From NCBI GenBank assembly GCA_002344065.1, contig DDTK01000014.1, forward strand, positions 124,001-188,000: DNA of 64,000 bases. The letters are read 5' to 3'. The notes beneath the pieces are model-generated. The model was not told where the DNA came from. It worked only from the letters and a program-made list of their open reading frames with translations, and did not search any database. Shown here piece by piece: positions 43,231 through 52,978 of this stretch; positions within the stretch are counted from its first letter, which is position 1; every line of letters starts with the position of its first letter. This DNA is from Flammeovirgaceae bacterium UBA2366 (GTDB lineage Bacteria > Bacteroidota > Bacteroidia > Cytophagales > Cyclobacteriaceae). The position numbers and the translations under genes are program-made.

Positions 43231-44058
43231 ATGGAAGTTCCCATTCAAACCATTCATCTCTTTCCAAAACTCGATGAAAAACTCATTGAATTGTTACGTT
43301 CGCTAACACCAGAAGATTGGAATAAACCAACATTGGCCAAACAATGGACGGTAAAGGACATTGCCTCACATTTATTAGATGGAAACATTCGTGTGATCTC
43401 ACAAATGCGCGATCACTATGTTGGTGACCCTCCGGGAAAAATCGAATCGTATCAGGATTTAGTTGATTATTTGAACAGGCTTAATGCCGATTGGGTTAAA
43501 GCAACCAAAAGATTAAGTCCGGGAGTGCTCATTGAACTGCTGGAGATTACCCGTAATGCGTACCATGAGCAGTTAAGTAAGCTCGATCCTTTTGCGCCAG
43601 CCATGTTTGCCGTAAGCTGGGCCGGGCAAACCGAATCACCAAATTGGTTTCATGTTGCCCGAGAGTTCACGGAAAAATGGCACCATCAGCAACAAATCCG
43701 TGAAGCAACAGGAAAGCCTGGTATTATGACTAGAGAATTCTTCTATCCGGTGATCGATACTTTTATGCAAGCACTTCCATACACTTACAGAAATTTAACT
43801 GCGCCATCAGGAACGTGCATTAGCATTACTATAACATCTGATTGTGGCGGAACCTGGTCCATTGTTCGCGCTGAAAATGTCTGGCGGTTGGATTCTGCAA
43901 AGATTAATCCTGAAACAAAAATAAAAATGCATGCAAATACCGCCTGGAAGTTGTTTACAAAGGGTATTTCTTCACAACAAGCAGAACTTGAGGTTACGAT
44001 TGAAGGGAATGTTTCGTTGGGTAAACCCATTTTAACCATGCTGACCGTGATGGCATGA
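43231..44058 (+). CDS. Maleylpyruvate isomerase/DinB-fold protein
   Basis: 275 residues. The N-terminal four-helix domain has the MDMPI_N/DinB signature: LTPEDWNKPTLAKQWTVKDI followed by ASHLLDGN, with the metal His in ASHLLD and further His in EFTEKWHHQQQ. The C-terminal part (~190-275) is an SCP2/MDMPI_C-like beta-alpha domain. The family includes thiol-dependent isomerases and transferases; bacillithiol is a possible cofactor in Bacteroidetes. The exact reaction is unknown. It is a lone gene. Confidence 0.8.
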   Translation: MEVPIQTIHLFPKLDEKLIELLRSLTPEDWNKPTLAKQWTVKDIASHLLDGNIRVISQMRDHYVGDPPGKIESYQDLVDYLNRLNADWVKATKRLSPGVLIELLEITRNAYHEQLSKLDPFAPAMFAVSWAGQTESPNWFHVAREFTEKWHHQQQIREATGKPGIMTREFFYPVIDTFMQALPYTYRNLTAPSGTCISITITSDCGGTWSIVRAENVWRLDSAKINPETKIKMHANTAWKLFTKGISSQQAELEVTIEGNVSLGKPILTMLTVMA

Positions 44059-44304
44059 GATCAAATCAAAAAAAATCTGTGACTAATTGTTATGAGTTAC
44101 ATAAATCCAACTCATCTAATACATGCTTTAACATAAAAAGCTTCTCTCATGGCAACACAATAATTTTTTGATGCGGATCGTGCTCAGGTTTTTCTTCAAA
44201 CATATTGATGGGATGAAATATTTAGTGTAAAATTTTGGAAATTACAAATCTAGTAGTACCTTAGATGAGTTTTAAATGAATGTTTAACCAAAATTAAAAA
44301 CGCT

Positions 44305-44373
44305 ATGGCAAAGAAAGCGAAAAAAGCAGCTAAGAAAAAGACCGCTAAGAAAGCTGCTAAGAAGAAGAAGTAA
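44305..44373 (+). CDS. 22-residue Lys/Ala histone-H1-like peptide
   Basis: The ORF reads MAKKAKKAAKKKTAKKAAKK plus two lysines, then TAA. The AKKAAKKKTAKKAAKKK pattern is that of the C-terminal tail of histone H1 and of bacterial H1-like proteins (Hc1/AlgP style). It is isolated in a ~440-base intergenic space and followed by a strong terminator, which supports a dedicated transcript. If translated, it should bind DNA or RNA non-specifically. Real homologues are usually longer, so it could be a reduced form. Confidence 0.65.
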   Translation: MAKKAKKAAKKKTAKKAAKKKK

Positions 44374-44400
44374 TTGAAGTTGATGGAAACATCAACAAAC

Positions 44401-44432
44401 AAAAAGAGCTGATCAGATGATCAGCTCTTTTT
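44401..44432 (+). terminator. Strong terminator after the H1-like peptide gene
   Basis: A near-perfect palindrome (AAAAAGAGCTGATCA facing TGATCAGCTCTTTTT) with a two-base centre. It ends the short transcript and may also stop transcription from addB on the opposite strand. Confidence 0.88.
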
Positions 44433-44502
44433 GTTTATCTCATATTGAACAAACCATAGTTTTTCACTAAAAACAATAATTATTTCTAACCGATAAGGTC
44501 AA

Positions 44503-47313
44503 TCACCGATAACAAATCCGCTTATAAGGGCAGTATTCACAATTCTTTACTTCCTGTGTTTGATCAAATACCATTTCGGGGTTAAAGAGTTCTTCCAGTA
44601 ATTCTTTCAGGTTGGCCTCAAACTCGGGCAATACGGTATGCACATCGTTTAATACTTGCTTACCCATCTTTAACCCAAATTCCATATCCTCATCAAATAG
44701 GTTTTTTCCATTTAACAGCCCGGGAATAACGCTAAGGTCTGTTGTGTTTTTTGTTTTTGTATACAACCATGCATACATCAATGTTTGAAAAGCAGCCTTG
44801 TTGCGTTTTCCGTCACGCGTGTATAACGAAGTAATCGAATCAAACTCCAGTTTATCGCGGCCTGTTTTGTAATCGACTATGCGCAGCAAACTGCCTTTCC
44901 GGTCGACCCGGTCAATTTTACCACCCAACAGTACATTGCCAACCGATTCGTTAATAGTATACAGGTATTCCATGTCTTGTTCCACGCCTTCCAGCGTAAA
45001 AGGTGCATGTTTCTTATCGTGATCCAATATTTTCCCAATGAATCTTTTTACCACCTCACTCACCAAAATCAATTGGCCTTCATACACCACCGGTTCGTTG
45101 GGATCAAGGTTATAGGTTTTGATCACTTCCTGATCAAGCAGTGTCTGAATAAGTTTCTCCCGCTTCTCCAAATCCTTCGATTCAATAACGGTTGATCCTT
45201 TTTGCTCTACCACTTTTTTATAGAAAGCCTCCATTACATTATGGACAAAATTCCCTAAAACACGCGCGTCCATGTCTTCTTCAATCTCATCCGCTTCTCT
45301 AATCTTCGCTACATGACGGAAATAGAATCTGAGTCGGCATTCGATGTAGGTATTCAACGCTGAAGGTGATAGCCCGTTGAATTTTCGATGCTTATTTTGT
45401 TCATTCAACTTAGCCAATGCCGCTAACACAACTTTATCCTTTTGGATGACTATCGGCTTTACCTCATTTACTCCAATGGCATTGTGCAAGGCATAATGAT
45501 CAAATCTCTTTCCACTCTCGAACATGATTTGTTGAAGATAACGGCTCATTTCGCCTTGCCCCAGGATGTCGGTTTCGGTGTTGTAAAAGAGGAAAACATT
45601 TTCTGCCCGTTGAATGATCCGGTAAAACAGGTAAGCATACATCGCATCCTGATGTTGCAGTGTGGGCAAGCCGTAAGCTCTGCGAATGTTATACGGAATG
45701 TAGGATCCCTTGCTGCCTCCGGAGGGTAATGAACCTTCGTTGAGCGAAAGGATATACACGTTTTTAAAATCGAGGTTACGGGTTTCAAGCATACCCATAA
45801 CCTGCAAGCCCTGTAGCGGCTCGCCACTGAACGGGATGCGCACCGTGCGCACATACTGCCGGAAGAACCGAAGGAATGATCGCAAGTCTGAATATTGATC
45901 GCCCAGCACCTCCTCCATGCGGTTGAGGCATTTCAGCATCTGAAAGATGTACTCTTTATCAAAGGCGTACAGGTTACTCATGGCACCCAACACACTCAAA
46001 CAGGCTTTCAGGTAGCGTGTAATGTTGGTTACATCAGCCGGAACAAAGATAATCCGGTGCAGTTCCGTTTCAGTGGCCAGAAAATTTTTCGGCACGGATA
46101 CCCAGTTATGCTTAAGCATTTCCTTTTGTTTGCTTTGGGCAGCACTTGAATCTGCCAAAACACAATACGGATGATTCAACAACGACAACACAGGACGATA
46201 ATGAAAGTATCCCTCCTTACCACTAATCTGCAATTCGATCAGCAACTCCACAAAATTGAATATGGGTGTTGCGCTGAGTGAGAAACCCATCGTAACGTTC
46301 AGTTTCTCCACACTGTCGGAAACGCTGTGTAACGTGGGCAGCAACAATTTTTCATCAGGCAATACGATGAGTGTCTCTTCCGGAAGGGCACCGACCCCTA
46401 TATTTTCTTTGAGCTCCTGCCCCATTAGCTTAGCCTGCCCCACCGGTTGTGCCGCACCATACAGTTTAATATTCCTTTTATTGCGAAAGTTTGCGGGCAC
46501 CTGTGAATCAAAAGTTTTTCCCAAAATCTTATTCTCCTGGTATTCCCTGAAAAAATCCCCCGCTTCCTGTGCTGCGCTGTTCAGGTAATATTCGTCCACA
46601 TCCCAGTAGACGGCAGCGTCACCTTCGACCGCGTGTGAAAGGATCACTTCCTCTGCTTTGGTGAGTGCATTGAAGCCTATAAAAACCTCATTACCCTTAC
46701 GAATTGTATTGCCGCCTAAAATTTTCTCCGCCACCTCACGGTGCACCATACCTTCATAAGCCAGGCTTTCCTTTACTAATTGCGAACGAAAGTTGGTGTA
46801 CACATCAAAAAGATGATTCCATACATCCAGAAATTTCCTTCTGTTTTCGGTTTGGTGTTCATCAAAATTGCCCCAGAAATCGAGCAGGAATTTTTTTTGC
46901 TCATCAGTCAGGTAATCGAAGCTGGCGTCTAGTTCTTTCTGGTGGCTGAGGTCACGAAAAAGCATTTCAGCATTTACCAGGTATTTATCAATCTCCTCAA
47001 AATCACGTAGCAGCATTTCACCCCAATAATAAAAGCGATCAAATGACTCGTTACTATTTACGGTTTCTGTGTAGGCCTTGTACAACCGGTGAACTAATTC
47101 TAGTTTATCAGGCACCTGCAGTGTTGAAAAACTTTTGATGTACTCTTCAATCGTGAGCATGGTTGGCGCAAATGCTGGCTTGTGCAGCAGCGTTCCGATA
47201 TGCTTTCGGAAAAATAGTATTGCCCTGCGGTTTGGAAATACGAGGGTCACCTCCTCCAGGCGGGGATGTTTAGCAAGTATCTTTTGTGCGGTTTCAAGGA
47301 GAAATGGTGTCAT
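44503..47313 (-). CDS. addB: AddB-like helicase-inactivated/PD-(D/E)XK nuclease subunit
   Basis: 936 residues. The N-terminus (VTLVFPNRRAILFFRKHIGT) is that of the UvrD-like fold without a good Walker A, as in AddB. The C-terminal nuclease has FVHNVMEAFYKK, ILGGKIDRVDRKGSLLRIVD followed by YKTGRDKLEF (catalytic Asp and Lys), and a final CEYCPYKRICYR which, with an upstream Cys (YIECRLRFYFR), forms the iron-sulfur staple. With AddA it resects double-strand breaks and loads RecA. It is 22 bases downstream of addA. Confidence 0.9.
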   Translation of the reverse strand: MTPFLLETAQKILAKHPRLEEVTLVFPNRRAILFFRKHIGTLLHKPAFAPTMLTIEEYIKSFSTLQVPDKLELVHRLYKAYTETVNSNESFDRFYYWGEMLLRDFEEIDKYLVNAEMLFRDLSHQKELDASFDYLTDEQKKFLLDFWGNFDEHQTENRRKFLDVWNHLFDVYTNFRSQLVKESLAYEGMVHREVAEKILGGNTIRKGNEVFIGFNALTKAEEVILSHAVEGDAAVYWDVDEYYLNSAAQEAGDFFREYQENKILGKTFDSQVPANFRNKRNIKLYGAAQPVGQAKLMGQELKENIGVGALPEETLIVLPDEKLLLPTLHSVSDSVEKLNVTMGFSLSATPIFNFVELLIELQISGKEGYFHYRPVLSLLNHPYCVLADSSAAQSKQKEMLKHNWVSVPKNFLATETELHRIIFVPADVTNITRYLKACLSVLGAMSNLYAFDKEYIFQMLKCLNRMEEVLGDQYSDLRSFLRFFRQYVRTVRIPFSGEPLQGLQVMGMLETRNLDFKNVYILSLNEGSLPSGGSKGSYIPYNIRRAYGLPTLQHQDAMYAYLFYRIIQRAENVFLFYNTETDILGQGEMSRYLQQIMFESGKRFDHYALHNAIGVNEVKPIVIQKDKVVLAALAKLNEQNKHRKFNGLSPSALNTYIECRLRFYFRHVAKIREADEIEEDMDARVLGNFVHNVMEAFYKKVVEQKGSTVIESKDLEKREKLIQTLLDQEVIKTYNLDPNEPVVYEGQLILVSEVVKRFIGKILDHDKKHAPFTLEGVEQDMEYLYTINESVGNVLLGGKIDRVDRKGSLLRIVDYKTGRDKLEFDSITSLYTRDGKRNKAAFQTLMYAWLYTKTKNTTDLSVIPGLLNGKNLFDEDMEFGLKMGKQVLNDVHTVLPEFEANLKELLEELFNPEMVFDQTQEVKNCEYCPYKRICYR

Positions 47314-47335
47314 ATACTATCTTTTTTGGTGGGGA

Positions 47336-50300
47336 TTATATCCCCAACTCTAACTGGGTGTCATCCTTTTTCTTTACCGCCTTCATTTTCCCAGCCCTAA
47401 CCTCCACAACTTCACCCGTGCGCACATACAACACGTAACCTTCTACTTCGGTAAAATTCATGTTCCGCAAAATATCCATATAGGCCAGCACCTGCCTTTG
47501 ATCAGCTTTTACTGATACACCGGTTTTAAAATCAATAACAATGGCTTTGTTGTCCTTAATCAACAATCTATCAAAACGACTTTCTTCTCCGCCCGGTAAA
47601 ATCACCGGCACTTCCGTACGCACTTCCCAACCCTCATCAAACCACTTTGAAATCACCGGCACACTCAATAGTTGCTGTAACTCCATTTTTACATGATCAA
47701 TCTCTGAAGAGGTGAGTAACCCCTCCTGTATCGCACGTTGAAGTGCATTTTCCAAATCATTTTTGGTGTGGATGTATGACAGCACACTGTGTAAATGGAT
47801 GCCATACTTCACTTTCTCTTCCTTATCGGATTCAAAAAAAGTTTTACCGGCCTGTCGGATAACCAACTTATCGCGCCATCGCGACACCGGATAATGTGAG
47901 AGTGAAATTGGTTTTATTTCTTCGTGCTGTTCATCAATAACTTTTGACGAAATTTCCAACGTTCCGATCAGCCACTGCAAAGCGGACTTATCCCAATGGG
48001 TAATTAATGAATTACTGGTAGTGATGCAATGAAGAATCAAGGCACTTACATCGGAAACACTCAACTCACCTTTACTATTAATGAGTTTTTTAAACGGTGC
48101 TAATATCTTCATACCCAATTCAGCACGGGTAAGCGCCACGTACAGGATATTCACGTTATCCAGAAAAATCTGGGTTCTTTCCTGATGATAGTAGGGTTCA
48201 AAAACTGTTTCTTCCAATTTGCTGGTATATTTCACTGATAAGTGTCCGGCTTCTTTAAAGATTGGTGTATCAGCTTGTACCCAAAGATTAGGTGATGTGA
48301 AAGGGGGATGATCAAGCTTCCAGGAACAAAACGGAATAATTACGTACTTGAACTGAAGTCCTTTGGCTTTATGAATAGTTAGTATTTCCGCAGCATCAAT
48401 AGATCCGGAGGTTTTCAAAGAAGTTTTATCGGAGTCCTTATTGTCTTCCCACCATTCCAGAAATGCCTGCAAGTCGTTGCGTTCGCGTGTATAAAAGTTC
48501 AGCACAATATCCTGAAAGGCCTGCAGATAGGCCAACTCTTTCTCCTGATCGGAAAGCCGGAATATGCGGATGAGCATTTCCGTCATTTCAAAGAGCGGAA
48601 GTTTTTTCAACGATAATTTTTGTTGTGTAAAGTCTTGCGGAAGAAAACTCTCAAAAACTGCTTCGCTCGTCACCGAAAAAACATCCGATAACGCCATGCC
48701 TGACTGATGGATACGCGCGAACTCATACGCCAGTTCTGCACGGGCAACTACGTCAAGGTGGTTATGCAGGTAGCGCATAGCCGCCAGTAGAAGGTTTACC
48801 GAGGCTGCACCATCAATACGCAAGGATTCGTTGGAAATGACATTGTAATTTAAAGTAGGATTTGCTTCAGTAGAGTTTTTGTAGTTCAGTAAATGTGCCA
48901 CTATCTCCTGACCTTCACCGTTGGTGCGAACTAAAATGGCAATGTCTTTCATCTTCACTCCCGCTTCCTGCCAGTCTTCCAACGTTTTCACTAGTTGCTC
49001 TTTGGCCAACGTCTTCCACTTTTGCTCCTGGTCTTTTTCTTCTTCAAGAAATTGAATATCAACAAAGCCCTTCATCTCCTTTTTGATATTCTGGTCTACA
49101 TCCAGATAGGCATCTTTCGCCAATGTTGTTCCGGTTTCCTGCGATACAAATGCCGAAGCCGATTTAAACAGCTGATTATTGAACGAAATAATATTGGCCG
49201 CACTCCGGTAATTATCGGAAAGATTAACATGCGCAACACGATCCGCACCAATCTGTTGTTCCAGTTTTTCCTGAAGCAACGTAAGATCACCTCCGCGCCA
49301 GCGATAAATGGCCTGCTTTACATCGCCTACGATTACATTTCTGTTGTTGCTGCTCAAGCTTTCATTAATGAGTGGGACAAAGTTTCGCCACTGTAAATTG
49401 GAAGTGTCCTGAAATTCATCGATCAGGTAATTCTTGAAGAACGATCCGGTTTTTTCATAAATAAATGGCGCATCACTGTCCCCAATAAGTTCTTGTAAGA
49501 ACTGTGGCGCATCCGCCAGCAACATCATGTTATTCTCTGTTTTGTACCGTTGAAGCTTTTTGGAAATATCGGCCATAAGGCCGTATGCATAGAAATTTTG
49601 CTGCACTACTTCTGCTGATAGGGCACGGTTAAAATTACGTTCACGGTAATCCAATATCTCCTGTAACAAAGGAATCAACTCTGCTTCAGCAACTGCCTGA
49701 ATCTCCTTAAATCGTAATGATTGCTTCTGAGGCCAGTTTTTTAATTCACGTAAATCACGTGTCACCCGTACTCCAGGCATTTCAAAATCGCTCACGCTAT
49801 GAATGGTTGTGCATTTTTGAAAGAACCCATAGGCCGCTCCATGCCAAAAATCCCCTCTATTAAACTGCCGGTCTTCAATAAGTTGAAAACCCTTTTTGGC
49901 CAACGCCTGAACATGATTTACAAACGAACCCGTTGTCTTACCCAACGCATCCAGAAGATCCTTCAGAAACTTCCTGTCACCTGTCTTCTTATTAAAATCT
50001 TTCTCAATCAGTTTAAAATCTTCTTTCAGAATTTCATTTGAAAAGTCAATCAATCCCCTGCGCATATCCCAGGGCTTGTCACTCTCCAGATTCTTCGTGG
50101 CGAAATCCACTATCCAACGCCTCAGGTCTTTATCTTCCCCTATGTCATCAATCAGATTATTCACGACCTCTTCCAACACAGCCGCATTGTCGACCTCCAA
50201 ACGATAGTCACCGGATAACCCCGCCTCGCGTGTAAACGAACGGATTACTTTCTGAAAAAAAGCATCAATGGTGCTGATTGAAAATTGTGAATACTGATGC

Positions 50301-50596
50301 AGAATCTGTGAGCGTAACTCGTTACAATTCTCCTTAAACTCACTATCGCTTTGGCGCAGTTCGCGCTTCAATTCACTTTCCAGTGAATTTTCCCGGCCTT
50401 CTATAAAATCATTCAGGTAACGCACAATGCGTTCCTTCATTTCCTGGGTGGCCTTGTTGGTGAACGTTACCGCCAGGACATGGCGGAAGTACCCCGACCT
50501 GTGCCGAAGCGCCAGTTTCAGGTATTCCTTGGCCAAGGTGCGGGTTTTGCCACTTCCGGCTGAGCTTCGGTATATAATTAAGGGCTTTTCCACCAC
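47336..50596 (-). CDS. addA: AddA-like UvrD-family helicase-nuclease
   Basis: 1086 residues. Helicase motifs: I YRSSAGSGKTRTLAKEYL, Ia VLAVTFTNKATQEMKERI, II NYLIDEFQDTSNLQWRNF, III GDVKQAIYRWRGGD, V AEILTIHKAKGLQFKYVIIP, VI LYVALTRAELG. A C-terminal RecB-like nuclease has HSVLSYIHTKNDLEN, EVPVILPGGEESRFDRLLI and AIVIDFKTG. It unwinds DNA ends with AddB for recombination repair and restriction of foreign DNA. It is divergent from the patatin gene; the promoter region is about 100 bases. Confidence 0.93.
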   Translation of the reverse strand: MVEKPLIIYRSSAGSGKTRTLAKEYLKLALRHRSGYFRHVLAVTFTNKATQEMKERIVRYLNDFIEGRENSLESELKRELRQSDSEFKENCNELRSQILHQYSQFSISTIDAFFQKVIRSFTREAGLSGDYRLEVDNAAVLEEVVNNLIDDIGEDKDLRRWIVDFATKNLESDKPWDMRRGLIDFSNEILKEDFKLIEKDFNKKTGDRKFLKDLLDALGKTTGSFVNHVQALAKKGFQLIEDRQFNRGDFWHGAAYGFFQKCTTIHSVSDFEMPGVRVTRDLRELKNWPQKQSLRFKEIQAVAEAELIPLLQEILDYRERNFNRALSAEVVQQNFYAYGLMADISKKLQRYKTENNMMLLADAPQFLQELIGDSDAPFIYEKTGSFFKNYLIDEFQDTSNLQWRNFVPLINESLSSNNRNVIVGDVKQAIYRWRGGDLTLLQEKLEQQIGADRVAHVNLSDNYRSAANIISFNNQLFKSASAFVSQETGTTLAKDAYLDVDQNIKKEMKGFVDIQFLEEEKDQEQKWKTLAKEQLVKTLEDWQEAGVKMKDIAILVRTNGEGQEIVAHLLNYKNSTEANPTLNYNVISNESLRIDGAASVNLLLAAMRYLHNHLDVVARAELAYEFARIHQSGMALSDVFSVTSEAVFESFLPQDFTQQKLSLKKLPLFEMTEMLIRIFRLSDQEKELAYLQAFQDIVLNFYTRERNDLQAFLEWWEDNKDSDKTSLKTSGSIDAAEILTIHKAKGLQFKYVIIPFCSWKLDHPPFTSPNLWVQADTPIFKEAGHLSVKYTSKLEETVFEPYYHQERTQIFLDNVNILYVALTRAELGMKILAPFKKLINSKGELSVSDVSALILHCITTSNSLITHWDKSALQWLIGTLEISSKVIDEQHEEIKPISLSHYPVSRWRDKLVIRQAGKTFFESDKEEKVKYGIHLHSVLSYIHTKNDLENALQRAIQEGLLTSSEIDHVKMELQQLLSVPVISKWFDEGWEVRTEVPVILPGGEESRFDRLLIKDNKAIVIDFKTGVSVKADQRQVLAYMDILRNMNFTEVEGYVLYVRTGEVVEVRAGKMKAVKKKDDTQLELGI

Positions 50597-50698
50597 GGGT
50601 GTTGAAGTAAACGAATGCCGGCAAGAAAGAAAAATGAAATGACAGTTTATGTCTCCCTTTCATTTTTTAACTTGTCAGGAAAAGCCCCTGACTGCTCT

Positions 50699-52978
50699 AT
50701 GCGAAGGTTTAATCATTTTCTTACTGCGCTCTGGTATTCCTTCCCGCTGCAATTGTTGTTCAACAACTTCAGGCGAAACCACGTGCTGATGCTGTGCTGG
50801 ATCATCTTGTTTGCGATGATCACCGGAAACTTCGGGCAATACCTGGGCATACCTTATCTTTTTCTTGACCCCGAATACCTGAATAAGGTCAACTTTACCA
50901 GCTTTTTCATTCTCGGTATTTCGCTGGCCGCATTCACCGTTGCTTTTCACATAACCGGCTACATAGCTGATGGCCATCGCTTTTCGTTTGTTGGGGCTCT
51001 ATCGCGACCCTTCACCAAATTTGCGTTGAACAACAGCATCATTCCATTGCTCTTTTTAACACTCTACATTTTCTACATACTCAGCTTTCAACTTGACAAC
51101 CAGTACACTTCTGGCTCACAGTTGTTCTGGAACCTTGCCGGACTGCTTTGCGGCTTTTTTCTGATGACTTTGCTTTTCTTCATCTACTTCTGGCTCACCA
51201 ACAAAGATATTTTCCGGTATGTCGTATGCCGTATTGATGAGAAGATTAAACAAAACATGCAGGTAACGCGTGCCAGCGCCATGAAAAAGCTTGACATCGC
51301 GCGAAAGCGACAGGTGCGTGTGGATCATTATCTTGACTACGATTTCAGGATTAAAAAAGTAGATGACACCGGCTTCTACGATCGCAATACCATTATCCAG
51401 GTGTTTGATCAAAACCATCTTAACCTGGTTATCATTCAGTTGTTTATTGTTGGACTCGTATTAGTGCTTGGGTTATTTAAAGATTATCCAACCTTTCAAC
51501 TTCCTGCTGCGGCCAGCGCCACAATTTTTCTCACCATTTTCGTCATTATCTCAGGTGCCTTCAGCTATTGGTTTGGGGGCTGGTCGGCCACTACGGCCAT
51601 TGTTATTTTTCTAATCCTGAATTACCTGGCCGGTAAAGATTTCTTCTCCAAACGCTATGAAGCCTTCGGGCTCGATTACCAAACTCAGCCTGCTCCTTAT
51701 TCGAATGAAAGTATCAAACTTCTCCACGACAGTTCCGCGCTTGAAGCTGATCGACAGGAGACGTTAAAGATGCTGGAGAACTGGAGGAAAAAATTTCCTG
51801 CCGAAGAGAAACCAAAAATGGTTTTTCTCTGTGCCAGTGGTGGCGGCAAACGAGCAGCCTTGTGGACACTCAATGCCCTTCAAGTGGCCGATAGCATTAC
51901 CAATGGAAGATTGACTGAGAAAAGTATTATGATCTCGGGTGCATCCGGTGGGTTGATAGGCGCTAGTTTTTTTCGGGAACTGAAACTACGAGCCAAACTG
52001 GGCGAACCGATAAACCCCTATGCCGCTAAACACCGAACCAGTTTATCAACTGATAACCTGAACCCTTTGATTTTCAGTTTGCTCGCTAACGATCTGTTTG
52101 TAGGTTTTTCCAAGTTTGAATATGCCGGAAATTATTATTTGCGCGACCGCGGCTATACGTTTGAAGAGCAGCTTGATGTCATTACCGAAGGCTTGATGGA
52201 CAAACCCGTAACGGCTTATCGCGAAGCCGAACAACAAGCACTGGTTCCTATGATTGTACTGTCGCCAACAATCATTAACGATGGTCGCAAACTTTATATC
52301 TCGGCTCAACGTGTATCCTATTTAAATTCCACTATTATCAGTTTTCCGGATTATGAACTTTCCAAATTGGGTGGTGTAGATTACCAACTACTGTTTAAAA
52401 ATCAGGGTGCTGAACATTTGCGTCTCTTGTCTGCGTTACGCATGAGTGCCACGTTTCCATACATCACACCAAATACAACATTACCCACCGAGCCGGGCAT
52501 TCAGATTATGGATGCAGGTATTTCTGACAACTTTGGAATTTCAGATGCCGTTCGATTTTTATATGCCTTTAAAGACTGGATCGCTGAGAACACATCGGGC
52601 ATTATCGTATTGTCCATTCGTGATTCACCGAAACTGGGACAGATAGCCGAACGAAAGAGTCAGACCATATTGGATGCCTTTTCTCAGCCCATCAGCACGG
52701 TGTATAACAACTTTGAAAATTTTCAGGACATTGGTAATGATACTTATATCGGATTTGCGAACACCTGGTTTAGTGGTCCTATCGAACGGATTGATCTTCA
52801 ATACCAGGTGGAATCCTACGCACCCATACTTAGTCAAATGGACAGCTTGCGACAAAACAATGCGCGGGCATCTTTAAGTTGGAGGCTTACCACGCGTGAA
52901 AAGTACGGCATTGTGGAAAATATTAATTCCCCTGCCAATGTTGCTGAACTTCAAAAATTGAAAAAGCTGCTCGAATAA
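50699..52978 (+). CDS. Membrane-bound patatin-like phospholipase
   Basis: 759 residues from ATG 50699 (MRRFNHFLTALWYSFPLQLL); the ATG at 50615 adds a 28-residue polar leader close to addA. About six to seven membrane segments fill the first ~330 residues. The patatin domain follows: oxyanion CASGGGKRAALWTLNA, nucleophile Ser in SGASGGLIGASFF (GxSxG) and the catalytic Asp in MDAGISDNFG. It should hydrolyse acyl esters of membrane lipids at the cytoplasmic face. The stop overlaps the next gene's start (TAATG), tying it to a sensor kinase. Confidence 0.88.
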   Translation: MRRFNHFLTALWYSFPLQLLFNNFRRNHVLMLCWIILFAMITGNFGQYLGIPYLFLDPEYLNKVNFTSFFILGISLAAFTVAFHITGYIADGHRFSFVGALSRPFTKFALNNSIIPLLFLTLYIFYILSFQLDNQYTSGSQLFWNLAGLLCGFFLMTLLFFIYFWLTNKDIFRYVVCRIDEKIKQNMQVTRASAMKKLDIARKRQVRVDHYLDYDFRIKKVDDTGFYDRNTIIQVFDQNHLNLVIIQLFIVGLVLVLGLFKDYPTFQLPAAASATIFLTIFVIISGAFSYWFGGWSATTAIVIFLILNYLAGKDFFSKRYEAFGLDYQTQPAPYSNESIKLLHDSSALEADRQETLKMLENWRKKFPAEEKPKMVFLCASGGGKRAALWTLNALQVADSITNGRLTEKSIMISGASGGLIGASFFRELKLRAKLGEPINPYAAKHRTSLSTDNLNPLIFSLLANDLFVGFSKFEYAGNYYLRDRGYTFEEQLDVITEGLMDKPVTAYREAEQQALVPMIVLSPTIINDGRKLYISAQRVSYLNSTIISFPDYELSKLGGVDYQLLFKNQGAEHLRLLSALRMSATFPYITPNTTLPTEPGIQIMDAGISDNFGISDAVRFLYAFKDWIAENTSGIIVLSIRDSPKLGQIAERKSQTILDAFSQPISTVYNNFENFQDIGNDTYIGFANTWFSGPIERIDLQYQVESYAPILSQMDSLRQNNARASLSWRLTTREKYGIVENINSPANVAELQKLKKLLE

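Noticed and set aside
46256..46588. 110-residue plus-strand frame opposite addB
   Set aside because: Ser/Pro-rich antisense translation of a conserved gene.
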